Assembly: GCF_032062245.1 (NCBI RefSeq)
Contig: NZ_DAMBQF010000009.1
Coordinates: 23,946-87,945, forward strand
Direction: 5' to 3'
Length of the DNA stretch: 64,000 nt
Origin: Soonwooa sp032062245
Lineage (GTDB): Bacteria; Bacteroidota; Bacteroidia; Flavobacteriales; Weeksellaceae
Shown: in pieces, positions 37,301 to 43,971 of the stretch
How the letters are laid out: each line of letters opens with the position of its first letter
Position numbering within the stretch: position 1 is the stretch's first letter
Translations under genes and position numbers: made by a program
The notes under the pieces: model-generated
What the model was told of the DNA's origin: nothing
The model's database searches: none
Seen by the model: the letters and a program-made list of their open reading frames with translations, nothing else

Positions 37301-38009
37301 TTGCTCTTATATATTTTGCTTTATAATCCGAATTGCTTTTTTGGAATTCTTTGACCAGCTCTAATGAAAATTTTGTTTTTCCCACACCAGCTTGTCCCGA
37401 AATAATTAAAATATCATTGTTTTTAATCAATGCAGCTCCATCTTCTAATTCCTTATCTCTATTAAAAAAATGATTGGAAAGAGGTGTTGAAAATTTTGAT
37501 TTTTCATATTGTGAAATAAATTCATCAACTTCAAGTATTTGACCTGTGTCAATAGTTAAACCTAATTCTTTAGCAATTGATGGATATTCTTTGAAAATTA
37601 TGGTTGAAAGAGCATCGATTCCTATAACTTCTAAACCAACAGCAGTATTGAAAGAATTTTTATGCTTGTTCAGCTCTTCCTGAATAGAAGTAGTGATTTT
37701 ATTATTACAGATTAGTATTATTTTAAGAATTTTTTCCGATGGGACATCAGTTTGTTTAAAACAATGTTCTATGTCTTGTTTCAGCTTTGGAAGTAATCTT
37801 TTTTTATCTGTGGTAGTGATTTCATTAAAAATATAGAAGTCTTTAATCGGAATAAAATTATCGGGAGTTCCTTTTTTTGATTTTTCTTTTCCTAAAACAA
37901 AACCCGTTGAATTAATAATTTCATATTTATAGGAAAGATATAGTCTGCATAAGTTTGCAAACTTATCAGCATTACAACTGTATAAATTCTGTTCAATTAA
38001 AGTTATCAT
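34338..38009 (-). CDS. Large STAND-like P-loop NTPase with nuclease-like N-terminus, candidate defence protein
   Basis: 1223 residues. The N-terminal 150 residues have a restriction-endonuclease-like pattern (KKGTPD at 45-50, then YIFNEIT with E63), a possible degenerate PD-(D/E)xK site since Thr replaces the usual Lys. The NTPase core shows Walker A GQAGVGKT (205-212), Walker B YIIVIDDAN (256-264) and LIFTVRNY (287-294). A long helical-repeat region of about 800 residues follows, as in STAND sensors. Known STAND antiviral proteins use such tails to detect phage proteins and N-terminal nucleases as effectors. Defence function here is inferred. The gene is much more AT-rich than the cargo to its left and sits next to attR. 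Confidence 0.78.
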   Translation of the reverse strand: MITLIEQNLYSCNADKFANLCRLYLSYKYEIINSTGFVLGKEKSKKGTPDNFIPIKDFYIFNEITTTDKKRLLPKLKQDIEHCFKQTDVPSEKILKIILICNNKITTSIQEELNKHKNSFNTAVGLEVIGIDALSTIIFKEYPSIAKELGLTIDTGQILEVDEFISQYEKSKFSTPLSNHFFNRDKELEDGAALIKNNDILIISGQAGVGKTKFSLELVKEFQKSNSDYKAKYIRANGILDIWEDLKIQIIQGKNYIIVIDDANKLKSNLDLIINFQNSFNKGNLKLIFTVRNYVKDEIQGKLKTYQLIELKNFDKDELRKILQSPDFNISDFYIDKIYSISKGNPRIAIMAALAGINGEIEKLNNASLILEEYFSSVNQQLNADSQLIKTAGILSLFRTIDFSHTKPIEEIEKYFEISKNELIENLELLFKYEIADEFNSSYKIADQILGEYIFYSVFIKQKQIPFRLLLDLYVDENKFSLVKLLTPIVSNYGFEQVKLLIIDDIKIKWESINKDETKCLKFLKDFWFYLPTESLLFIHKLIPTNNIIELNSLPFEIYNSNHIETYDDRIIEILENFQQFPDKFSLSLDLLVKYGLLNPLNFSKLLKVFTQSFTYGKYDHNLNYATQIKLFDFLYNKVQSEDQIFYSKIILFIASKYLIDSFQSTVWDGNTIYTNQIPTHLSEEQKEFRSTLWNFIFDCYKNGNLKDFVLDFFEQHRYAHHYLQYDVVIKFDKDLIINFFLENFLPKPNFRETKIVHRFFKSLESYKVKYDKKLKGKFKNKEVDLWYLLNERAEDKRELLYQYVKNFDFKKYQILLGQIDVISKHKKGYFEGYSTIKDSISHIFIKLSKTDFNLFLEVFEELFKYEYSKYLFIGMIFRDIRYDESKSKLLRNLILENKIDRGCIVPFLSHLPVELVTFQDYEILMDFFKDEKTVWINFIEDIFVKFKNLDIDIEKELNKVLNCLILKTNSPNFFVHNDFFKYLYNDYNHIFISRLKNIEFIYLALDSKSRQFDYDLETLKLILEKNPKFIIELLESTFDDKTFISRNDFLENDFKRLWDLENRNEVFEDIVKFSSKFPMFFKNVRSEVSTIFQGSGENGLNFLYYLVRKTSDKRVMRLLFNIVVSVFNESKYNFLNIILKKNSNVDFFRSLDFYAGDSVTVNSRIPKIRGEISIYEELRDYLQNLNNIEYLEHLHFIENQINNYKAEIEWERKREFLSEWSI

Positions 38010-38297
38010 AATTATTAATATCGTTGAGAGTTTAGTTTGTTTCTTACAAATATATTATCTATAATAAATTTCTCAAAATCTTAATCTGTAAATTGTTTAT
38101 AATTAACTTGATTGATATGAATCACAAAATTAGTGTTGGTTTTTATGGAAAAGTAAACATAATTTTATTCAATATTAAATTATCAACTTCTTTGTGATTT
38201 TTTTAAGTTTATTTCTTGAAATTCTCGGTTATTAATAATATTTTTATAATCTCAAATTTGATTCAACACATTCTATATGGTATTTTTAAGTATCTTT
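38010..38297. other. AT-rich right end of the mobile element, non-coding
   Basis: This very AT-rich stretch upstream of the STAND gene presumably contains its promoter. I see no ORF, no strong repeat and no GCCTTA copies like those at the left end. Confidence 0.5.
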
Positions 38298-38318
38298 TTT
38301 TTGTGTCATATTTGTACC
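38298..38318 (+). repeat. attR candidate
   Basis: Right copy of the boundary repeat: TTTTTGT at 38298-38304, two bases differing from attL, then CATATTTGTACC at 38307-38318. Host sequence resumes after it. Confidence 0.82.
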
Positions 38319-38397
38319 ATTAAAACATAAAATATTGATTATCAACTATGGTTATTTTTGAAGAAGTAAAATAAACTCAGTGAGTTTGGCAATAAAT

Positions 38398-38431
38398 AAT
38401 CCCTTCACGAAAGTGAGGGGATTTTTCTTTT
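38398..38431. terminator. Intrinsic terminator of the toxin-antitoxin operon
   Basis: AATCCCTTCAC pairs with GTGAGGGGATT (one G-T wobble) around a GAAA loop, with a T tract. It lies between attR and the end of the toxin gene. Confidence 0.75.
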
Positions 38432-38455
38432 TAGATCAATATTAATGGAAAAAAA

Positions 38456-38779
38456 TTACAAATATTTCTTCAATTCAGAATGGCTATAGGTGATGAAAGT
38501 AACGAGGTAGCGATTTCCAAAATTCTCAAAAAAAATATACCAAGTCGTATTTGTATTTGCTTTGTAGAAAATATATTTAGATCCTAATTCTAATAAATTT
38601 TCGAGTGTGCTATTAAATGGAAAAATGGGTAAATTGTATTCAATGAAATCATATATTCTTTGTACATATTTTTGCGCATCTTCCTCAAATCCAAAATATT
38701 CATTTTGAAACAAGGTCAATACCAATTCTTCCAAATAGTCTATAACATTGCTTTGAAGAATAATATTTATTTCTTCCAA
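38456..38779 (-). CDS. RelE/ParE-family toxin-like protein
   Basis: 107 residues. The C-terminal half has the layout of Bacteroidota RelE/ParE-like toxins: KYIFYKANTNTTWYIFFENF then NRYLVTFITYSHSE. The N-terminus is a helical lead. Members cleave ribosome-bound mRNA or act on gyrase; the target cannot be told here. It overlaps the upstream antitoxin gene by 13 bp, the usual arrangement for co-translated pairs. It lies on the host side of attR, not within the element. Confidence 0.72.
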   Translation of the reverse strand: MEEINIILQSNVIDYLEELVLTLFQNEYFGFEEDAQKYVQRIYDFIEYNLPIFPFNSTLENLLELGSKYIFYKANTNTTWYIFFENFGNRYLVTFITYSHSELKKYL

Positions 38780-38964
38780 GGTAAAGTTTTTATATAATCA
38801 GAAGTTCTTTTTCGAGCTTCCGCAACCGAAATCCCTCTTTCCCATTCCTTTTCGAAATCGAAAGATTTTCTTTTTCGGATTTTGTTGATTTCTTCAATCA
38901 ATGCTGGATTTTCTAATGATTGAATCCATTTGATGATTTCAATTTTCTCGGCACACAGATTCAT
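38767..38964 (-). CDS. Antitoxin of the RelE/ParE-type pair
   Basis: 65 residues from the ATG at 38964; an upstream in-frame ATG at 38997 would add 11 atypical residues, so the internal start is preferred. The sequence EKIEIIKWIQSLENPALIEE then KRKSFDFEKEWERGISVAEAR and SDYIKTLPWKK matches small Bacteroidota antitoxins: an N-terminal helix and a C-terminal toxin-wrapping tail. It precedes and overlaps the toxin gene and should neutralise it and repress the operon. Confidence 0.72.
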   Translation of the reverse strand: MNLCAEKIEIIKWIQSLENPALIEEINKIRKRKSFDFEKEWERGISVAEARKRTSDYIKTLPWKK

Positions 38965-39071
38965 TTTTTGAAGTTTTATATTAAAAAAGATAAGCAATTA
39001 ACTCAAAAAATGATTAAATGCCAATTATCACATTATCAATTTTTTAACATTAAAATTCAAAATTTAATTTG

Positions 39072-39079
39072 TACTTTTG
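39072..39079 (+). promoter_or_regulatory. -7 promoter element of the J-domain/KTSC gene
   Basis: TACTTTTG fits TAnnTTTG and lies 52 bp before the ATG at 39132. No convincing -33 TTG is seen. Confidence 0.4.
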
Positions 39080-39131
39080 CACTCCAAAATTCAGAACGTA
39101 ATTGTATCTGAATTCATTAAAATTTAGAACA

Positions 39132-39578
39132 ATGAAAAGAATTGGTGAGCACAGAAAACTTCTTGGAGTAGATAAAGATGTAACTCTTAAAGAGTTGAAA
39201 ACCATTTACAGAAACACGATGAAGGATTCGCATCCTGATAAATTCGTCAATGATGAAGTTGGGAAATTGGAAGCTGAAGAAAAAAGCAAGACAGTTATTG
39301 AAGCCTATCATTTTTTGGTGAGCATCAATAAAGAAACTCAAGAAAAATATAAAGAAGAATACAGGGAAACAATTTCTAAAAGTAATATTGAAGATTTTGA
39401 TTACGAAAAATCAATCTTGAAAATTCAACATTTGAATGGTAAAATGTACGAATACATCGGTGTTCCAAGAAATACATTTATCAAAATGGTGAACGCAGAT
39501 TCACCAAGTCGTTTTGCAAGAAGACACATCTACGGAAATTTCATTTACAGAAAATCTGGAGAAGCCATGGTTGATTAA
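39132..39578 (+). CDS. J-domain and KTSC-domain fusion protein
   Basis: 148 residues from the ATG at 39132; the open frame extends upstream but the -7 element supports this start. The N-terminal 70 residues form a J-like domain with the HPD motif (H34-D36 in KDSHPDKF). The C-terminal 45 residues are a KTSC domain (MYEYIGVPRNTFIKMVNADS, RFARRHIYGNFIYRK). J-domains stimulate Hsp70 ATPase, so it may be a DnaK co-chaperone; KTSC domains are of unknown function, often linked to nucleic-acid enzymes. A damaged copy of its 3' end lies at 40261-40344. Confidence 0.82.
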   Translation: MKRIGEHRKLLGVDKDVTLKELKTIYRNTMKDSHPDKFVNDEVGKLEAEEKSKTVIEAYHFLVSINKETQEKYKEEYRETISKSNIEDFDYEKSILKIQHLNGKMYEYIGVPRNTFIKMVNADSPSRFARRHIYGNFIYRKSGEAMVD

Positions 39579-39594
39579 TTCAAATTCTAATATA

Positions 39595-39629
39595 AAAAAT
39601 CCCCTAATAGAAGTTGAGGGGATTTTTGT
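39595..39629. terminator. Bidirectional intrinsic terminator
   Basis: Perfect 11-bp arms AAAAATCCCCT / AGGGGATTTTT, with an 11-base loop, separate the KTSC gene from the convergent T9SS fragment. Confidence 0.88.
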
Positions 39630-39631
39630 TA

Positions 39632-40006
39632 CTATTTTTTAATAAAGGTTTTTGTGATTTTTTCTAATTTTTCATTATATCCAATCAATGTATAAACGCC
39701 ATTACTAAGTTTTGAAACATTTACACTCAAATTATTTTGATCGAAGACTTTTACAGCTCTCCCACCCGACTCAAATATTTTAAGATCTGAAAGTGCTTCA
39801 GTAAAATACAATATTGAAGTTGCTGGATTTGGATAAACTTCAACTTTAATTTTGTGAAGCGATTCTACTGGATAATACTTTTGTAAAAAACGTAGCGCTT
39901 GTCCGTGTTCCTGATGCACAACTTGGTTTAATAAAAACTTTATACATTGTATTTGGTTGCAAATTGATAAGATTATATGTCTTCGAATTAACATTAGAAT
40001 TAGCAA
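39632..40006 (-). pseudogene. C-terminal remnant of a T9SS type A secreted protein
   Basis: The last 75 residues are an intact T9SS type A sorting domain: VEVYPNPATSILYF, LKIFESGGRAVKVF, LSNGVYTLIGY, ending KTFIKK. The N-terminal part of the open frame has no signal peptide or adhesin module and looks like decayed sequence. Another minus-strand open stretch at 40027-40263 has no recognisable domain and may be further debris of the same gene. The product cannot be exported. Confidence 0.75.
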
Positions 40007-40260
40007 CCATCTGTCTATCAGCTAGCCTATAGTAAAAATACAGTAAAAGCTAGTCTAAAACCATACCTAATAATAGGTATATTAAAAAAAAGAATTCCAT
40101 CGACATAGCAGCAAGCAATCTCTAACCAATAACCTTCATCTATCTTTATTATAGCATCAATCCGAATTAACAACATCCATCGCTCCTTTTGTATTATGAA
40201 ATATTTTCTATCACTAAAACCCAACATTTTAATGATAAAAATACAAATGCATTGGAACTT

Positions 40261-40344
40261 CAAAAAATGTCGAAAGCAGATTTGCTAAGTCGTTTTGCAA
40301 AAAGACACATCTACAAAAAATTTGGAGAAGGCAAGATTGACTAG
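40261..40344 (+). pseudogene. Remnant of a second KTSC-domain gene 3' end
   Basis: The codons read QKMSKADLLSRFAKRHIYKK then FGEGKID and a stop. They match the C-terminus of the 39132 gene (KMVNADSPSRFARRHIYGNF, SGEAMVD) with a small internal deletion, and the DNA is also similar (AAGTCGTTTTGCAA, AGACACATCTAC shared). The rest of the gene is missing, so this is a partial duplicate or a decayed paralogue. Confidence 0.8.
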
Positions 40345-40362
40345 AATAGTTTATATCAAATG

Positions 40363-40393
40363 AAAACGCTTCAAAAATTTGAAGCGTTTTTGT
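40363..40393. terminator. Bidirectional intrinsic terminator
   Basis: Perfect 13-bp arms AAAACGCTTCAAA / TTTGAAGCGTTTT with a 2-base spacer lie between the KTSC remnant and the convergent exported-protein gene. Confidence 0.88.
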
Positions 40394-40417
40394 ATCGGTT
40401 TTTATAATTAATTTTAG

Positions 40418-40984
40418 TTATTTATTACCAAGTGTAATGATTGTACTTGCAGTAATACTTTTATTAGAAGTATACGAGGCACCGCAAATAGAAGTTGTTA
40501 AGTTATAATTCCCTTTCTCAATAAGGATATAATTTTGGTTTTTGGACGGTACATTCAGATTGTAATATTTCTTTTTTCCTGCAACTTTTACAACTAACTC
40601 ACAAGAAGATCTATTTACGATTTGTAAAACCGCTTCCTTAGAGTTTCTGTTATCGTTAAATAAGTTCGTTAAAATAGCCGCTGTTTTCTCAGCACTTTCT
40701 GATGTTTTTGATTTGTTGATATTTTTTTCAAGCTTTTCAGGTGTCAATTTAGAAACTTTGGGCTTTGCTTCTGCATCGTTACCAGAGCCCGAACTACTCA
40801 CAACTGTATATCGCATACCTTGAAGTTTCTTTTCTAATTCCGGAACTTTTGGATGCTTGGGATTTGCCGTTATAAAAGATTGCACCACGTTAGGGTCATT
40901 AGAATTCATTGCTGTAAACACACTTACTTGCGCATAATACATCCCTGAAACCGCAATCATAACAAGTAAAACTATTTTCTTCAT
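40418..40984 (-). CDS. Exported protein, paralogue of the lipoprotein at 52363 (possibly DUF6759 family)
   Basis: 188 residues with a signal peptide (IVLLVMIAVSGMYYAQ). An N-terminal helical region (VVQSFITANPKHPKVPELEK) is followed by a C-terminal beta domain: AVLQIVNRSSCELVVKVAGK, YYNLNVPSKNQNYILIEKGN and SICGASYTSNKSI. This domain clearly matches the C-terminus of the 52363 lipoprotein, including the Cys pair and VPSK. I think this corresponds to the DUF6759 family of Chryseobacterium relatives, but that is from memory. Function unknown. It lies just outside tsf. Confidence 0.8.
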   Translation of the reverse strand: MKKIVLLVMIAVSGMYYAQVSVFTAMNSNDPNVVQSFITANPKHPKVPELEKKLQGMRYTVVSSSGSGNDAEAKPKVSKLTPEKLEKNINKSKTSESAEKTAAILTNLFNDNRNSKEAVLQIVNRSSCELVVKVAGKKKYYNLNVPSKNQNYILIEKGNYNLTTSICGASYTSNKSITASTIITLGNK

Positions 40985-41050
40985 GGATCACAAAATTACA
41001 TTTACAATTTTTAACGTAGAATCTATCTTTTTAGTTTGTGGATATTTTAG

Positions 41051-41058
41051 TATATTTG
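41051..41058 (+). promoter_or_regulatory. -7 promoter element of tsf
   Basis: TATATTTG matches TAnnTTTG exactly and lies 65 bp before the tsf ATG. Its presence supports tsf being transcribed alone here rather than from the rpsB operon. Confidence 0.5.
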
Positions 41059-41122
41059 CCACGCAAAAAAAATCGATTAAATATATCACTTTTTTTTAAA
41101 ATTTATAAAAATCATTACAAAT

Positions 41123-41944
41123 ATGTATACACCAGTAGCAGCAGACGTAGCAAAGCTAAGAAACACAACAGGTGCAGGTATGATGGACTGCAAAAAAGCA
41201 TTAGTAGAAGCAGAAGGTGACTTCGAAAAAGCTATCGAAATCTTAAGAAAAAAAGGACAAAAAGTTGCCGCTAATAGAGCTGACAGAGAGTCAACAGAAG
41301 GTGCTGTAATCGCTAGAGTTAACGAAGATAACACGTTAGGTGCTATTATCTCTCTTAACTGTGAGACTGACTTCGTTGCTAAAAATGAAGCTTTCGTAGA
41401 GTTAGCTTACGAATTAGCTGAAATGGCTATCACAGCTGCTTCTAAAGAAGAATTATTAGCTACTGATTTCCACGGTATTACTGTTGCTGATAAATTAATC
41501 GAGCAAACTGGTGTTATCGGAGAAAAAATCGAAATCGGTGCTTTCGAAAGAATCGAAGGTCCTTTCGTAGGTGCTTATATCCACGCTGGTAACAAAATCG
41601 CTGCTATCACTGCGCTTTCTGCAAACGTAGATGGCGCTGAAGAAGCTGCAAAAGCTGTATCTATGCAAGCTGCTGCGATGAATCCTATCGCACTTGACGA
41701 GACTCAAGTTTCTCAAGAAACTATCGACAAAGAATTAGAAATAGAAAGAGATATCTTAACTAAAGAAGGTAAGCCTGCTAACATTATCGATAACATCCTT
41801 AAAGGTAAAATGCAGAAATTCTACAAAGACAACACTTTGGTACACCAAGCATTCATCAAAGATGGTGGTATGTCAGTAGCTGATTATGTAAAGTCAGTTA
41901 ACGGTGATCTTAAAGTTGTAGGATTCGTAAGAGTTAGCCTATAA
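41123..41944 (+). CDS. tsf: Translation elongation factor Ts
   Basis: 273 residues. The UBA-like N-terminus carries the family signature TGAGMMDCKKAL (about residues 16-27), followed by the two dimerisation/core repeats (LNCETDFVAKNEAF, IGAFERIEGPFVGAYIH) and the C-terminal module ending VVGFVRVSL. It exchanges GDP for GTP on EF-Tu. In most bacteria tsf directly follows rpsB; here it stands alone on the opposite strand, 11 kb from rpsB, with its own promoter and terminator. The gene itself is intact. Confidence 0.97.
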   Translation: MYTPVAADVAKLRNTTGAGMMDCKKALVEAEGDFEKAIEILRKKGQKVAANRADRESTEGAVIARVNEDNTLGAIISLNCETDFVAKNEAFVELAYELAEMAITAASKEELLATDFHGITVADKLIEQTGVIGEKIEIGAFERIEGPFVGAYIHAGNKIAAITALSANVDGAEEAAKAVSMQAAAMNPIALDETQVSQETIDKELEIERDILTKEGKPANIIDNILKGKMQKFYKDNTLVHQAFIKDGGMSVADYVKSVNGDLKVVGFVRVSL

Positions 41945-41969
41945 TCTTAGATTAAGTCTTTAAAAACAT

Positions 41970-42004
41970 AAAAACCAGTCAATTAAAATTGACTGGTTTT
42001 TTTA
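41970..42004. terminator. Bidirectional terminator between tsf and the Lrp gene
   Basis: Perfect 15-bp arms (AAAAACCAGTCAATT / AATTGACTGGTTTTT) with a 2-base spacer and T tract lie directly between the two convergent genes. Confidence 0.92.
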
Positions 42005-42463
42005 TATGATAGAAACCGCTGTTGTGGATTTGACCTCACCAATAACAAAAGCACTGTGAGAACTTCCGATATGTTTTACGACCGTCAACTTGTTAACTAT
42101 AAAACTTCGATATTCTTTAATATTAGCAACACCGATTTTTAGAATGTAATCAAAGTCTCCACTCACATGGAAGCAATCCATGACTTCTTGCAGTTCTGAA
42201 ATTTCTTTTTCAAACTCTTGCAAATACTCTTTTTTGTGCTGCGTAAGTTTGATGTGACACAAAACGACAAAATCTCGATTAACCAATTGTTTATCGATTA
42301 ATGCAACATATTTTTTGATAACTTTGTTTTTTTCAAGCTTCCTAATCCTTTCGTATACTGCAGTTGCCGAAAGATTAAGCTGATTAGCGATTTCTTTAGT
42401 TGTCATTTTTGAATCTTCCTGTAGAAGCATCAAAAGTTTTTTGTCAGTATCGTCGAGATTCAT
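42002..42463 (-). CDS. Lrp/AsnC-family transcriptional regulator
   Basis: 153 residues. An N-terminal winged HTH (LDDTDKKLLMLLQEDSKMTT then EIANQLNLSATAVYERIRKL) is followed by the RAM/ligand-binding domain (CHIKLTQHKKEYLQEFEKEI, VMDCFHVSGDFDYILKIGV). Lrp-family proteins bind amino acids and regulate amino-acid metabolism genes. It is divergent from a Cys/Met-metabolism PLP enzyme, so it likely controls that gene. Its promoter candidate on the minus strand is TTG-N19-TAAATTTG, covering 42495-42524. Confidence 0.93.
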   Translation of the reverse strand: MNLDDTDKKLLMLLQEDSKMTTKEIANQLNLSATAVYERIRKLEKNKVIKKYVALIDKQLVNRDFVVLCHIKLTQHKKEYLQEFEKEISELQEVMDCFHVSGDFDYILKIGVANIKEYRSFIVNKLTVVKHIGSSHSAFVIGEVKSTTAVSII

Positions 42464-42494
42464 AAAATATTCTATTAAGCAGATAGTTTTAAAT

Positions 42495-42524
42495 CAAATT
42501 TACGCAATAAAATCTAACAAACAA
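42495..42524 (-). promoter_or_regulatory. Promoter candidate of the Lrp-family gene
   Basis: On the minus strand TTG (complement of 42522-42524), 19 bases, then TAAATTTG (complement of 42495-42502) fits the Bacteroidota consensus, about 32 bp before the ATG. Confidence 0.6.
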
Positions 42525-42563
42525 TATAAACATTGTAATATTATCCAAATATTAATCAACAGC

Positions 42564-42594
42564 TTGTAAAAATTAATACTTTCTGCAATATTTG
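42564..42594 (+). promoter_or_regulatory. Promoter candidate of the PLP-enzyme gene
   Basis: TTG at 42564-42566, 20 bases, then AATATTTG at 42587-42594, one mismatch to TAnnTTTG. Transcription would begin near 42601, which excludes a TTG start at 42592 and favours the GTG at 42610. Confidence 0.55.
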
Positions 42595-42609
42595 TATAAA
42601 ATAATCAAC

Positions 42610-43815
42610 GTGAACACATTCGATCCAGCTAACAACATTCAAGATTTACAATACTTCGGGGAATTTGGAGGCGTTAATCCTTCCATTTCTGATAGTTCGA
42701 CTTATACATTTTTATCAGCCAAAACGATGTTTGACACCTTCGAAGGGAATACAGATGGCTGCTATCTATATTCTCGCCACTCCTCGCCTAGCAATTTGTA
42801 CTTGGGTGAAGCTCTTGCACAAATGGAAGCTACAGAAGCTGCGAATGTAACCGCTTCGGGAATGGGTGCGATAACGTCGGTATTAATGCAACTTTGCAAA
42901 TCAAACGATCATATTGTATCTAGTAGAACAATCTACGGCGGGACTTATGCATTCATGAAGAATTTTCTTCCAGACTATAACATCAACACGAGTTTTGTTG
43001 ATATTACAAAATTGGATTTGGTGGAGGCAGCCATCACGCAAAATACAAAAGTATTGTACTGCGAATCTGTTAGCAATCCACTTTTGGAAGTTGCTGACAT
43101 TGCAGCTTTATCGCAAATCGCAAAAAAACACAATCTAAAACTGGTTGTTGACAACACGTTTTCTCCGTTATGTATTTCTCCTAAAGAATTAGGCGCTGAT
43201 GTGGTTATCCATAGTTTAACAAAATTCATTAACGGAAGCAGCGATACAGTTGGCGGTGTCATCTGTGGAACGCAAGATTTCATTAACGATCTTAAAAATG
43301 TAAACACTGGTGCTTGTATGCTTCTTGGTCCGACAATGGATAGTTTGCGCGCTGCCAATATTCTTAAAAACCTAAGAACACTTCACATCCGAATGAAGCA
43401 ACATAGCCACAATGCGCTTTATCTTGCAGAAATGTTCGAAAAAGATGGCTTGGTTGTTAAATATCCAGGTCTACAATCTCACAAAGATCATCAGCTTTAC
43501 ATATCGATGATGCGCGAAGAATATGGCTATGGCGGCCTGTTGACTTTAGACGTAGGCACAACCCAAAAAGCCAACGAAGTCATGGAAATGATGCAATACG
43601 AAAACCTTGGTTATCTTGCTGTAAGTCTTGGATTTTACAAAACATTATTTTCTGCATCCGGAAGTTCAACCTCGTCAGAGATACCGGAAGAGGAAAGAAA
43701 AAGCATGGGACTGTCGGACGGACTTATCCGCTTTTCTATTGGACTGGACAACGACATCAAACGGACTTACGAAAAAATGCGCTCTTGCCTAGTTTCGACA
43801 CAAATTTTACGCTAA
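42610..43815 (+). CDS. Cys/Met-metabolism PLP-dependent enzyme (methionine gamma-lyase-like)
   Basis: 401 residues from the GTG at 42610, chosen because the promoter lies over the upstream TTG. Motifs are YLYSRHSSPSNLYLGEALAQ, the glycine-rich VTASGMGAITSVL, the LVVDNTFSPLCISP loop with the PLP-binding Asp, and VIHSLTKFINGSSDTVGG with the Schiff-base Lys. The C-terminus has LIRFSIGLDNDI. The family includes methionine gamma-lyase, cystathionine gamma-synthase/lyase and O-acetylhomoserine sulfhydrylase; the reaction cannot be fixed by eye. It is divergent from an Lrp regulator 146 bp away, which suggests amino-acid control. Confidence 0.88.
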   Translation: MNTFDPANNIQDLQYFGEFGGVNPSISDSSTYTFLSAKTMFDTFEGNTDGCYLYSRHSSPSNLYLGEALAQMEATEAANVTASGMGAITSVLMQLCKSNDHIVSSRTIYGGTYAFMKNFLPDYNINTSFVDITKLDLVEAAITQNTKVLYCESVSNPLLEVADIAALSQIAKKHNLKLVVDNTFSPLCISPKELGADVVIHSLTKFINGSSDTVGGVICGTQDFINDLKNVNTGACMLLGPTMDSLRAANILKNLRTLHIRMKQHSHNALYLAEMFEKDGLVVKYPGLQSHKDHQLYISMMREEYGYGGLLTLDVGTTQKANEVMEMMQYENLGYLAVSLGFYKTLFSASGSSTSSEIPEEERKSMGLSDGLIRFSIGLDNDIKRTYEKMRSCLVSTQILR

Positions 43816-43838
43816 ATCATTTTCATATTTTCATTTAG

Positions 43839-43872
43839 AATCCCAAGTTTTTACGAGCTTGGGATTTTTATT
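43839..43872 (+). terminator. Intrinsic terminator of the PLP-enzyme gene
   Basis: 9-bp arms AATCCCAAG / CTTGGGATT with a 10-base loop, followed by T-rich sequence. Confidence 0.85.
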
Positions 43873-43924
43873 TTGTTTAAAATTATTTTAATAGCATTAA
43901 AGAATTTAACAATATTAAATATTG

Positions 43925-43932
43925 TAATTTTG
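43925..43932 (+). promoter_or_regulatory. -7 promoter element of the first type B T9SS gene
   Basis: TAATTTTG, 39 bp before the ATG at 43972; it also shows that the earlier in-frame TTG at 43873 is not the start. Confidence 0.45.
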
Positions 43933-43971
43933 TTGCCCCGCATTCTCAACAAGAAAATAGGAAAGCAAAAA

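Larger units (their letters stand above)
11383..38318. mobile_element. Integrative mobilizable element, about 27 kb
   Basis: Direct repeats of 21 bp with two mismatches bound the element: TTTTTGT, two variable bases, then CATATTTGTACC, at 11383-11403 and 38298-38318. The left repeat lies 90 bp before an excisionase-like/tyrosine integrase operon. Inside are excisionase-like HTH genes, a VapE-like helicase, a Toprim primase, and a MobV-like relaxase with paired repeats in front of it. No T4SS/tra genes, coupling ATPase or VirB4 are present, so it is mobilizable rather than self-conjugative. The cargo comprises an ion-transport operon, a CHAT/ECF sigma/exported-protein module and a STAND NTPase. 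Insertion was into the spacer between dnaK and a convergent toxin-antitoxin locus; no tRNA gene is involved. Composition changes along it (moderate GC in cargo, very AT-rich STAND gene), suggesting assembly from several sources. Confidence 0.88.

Noticed and set aside
11383..38318. Self-transmissible integrative conjugative element
   Set aside because: No TraG/TraJ-type ATPase, VirB4, pilus or other T4SS gene is encoded; only a relaxase and replication genes are present.
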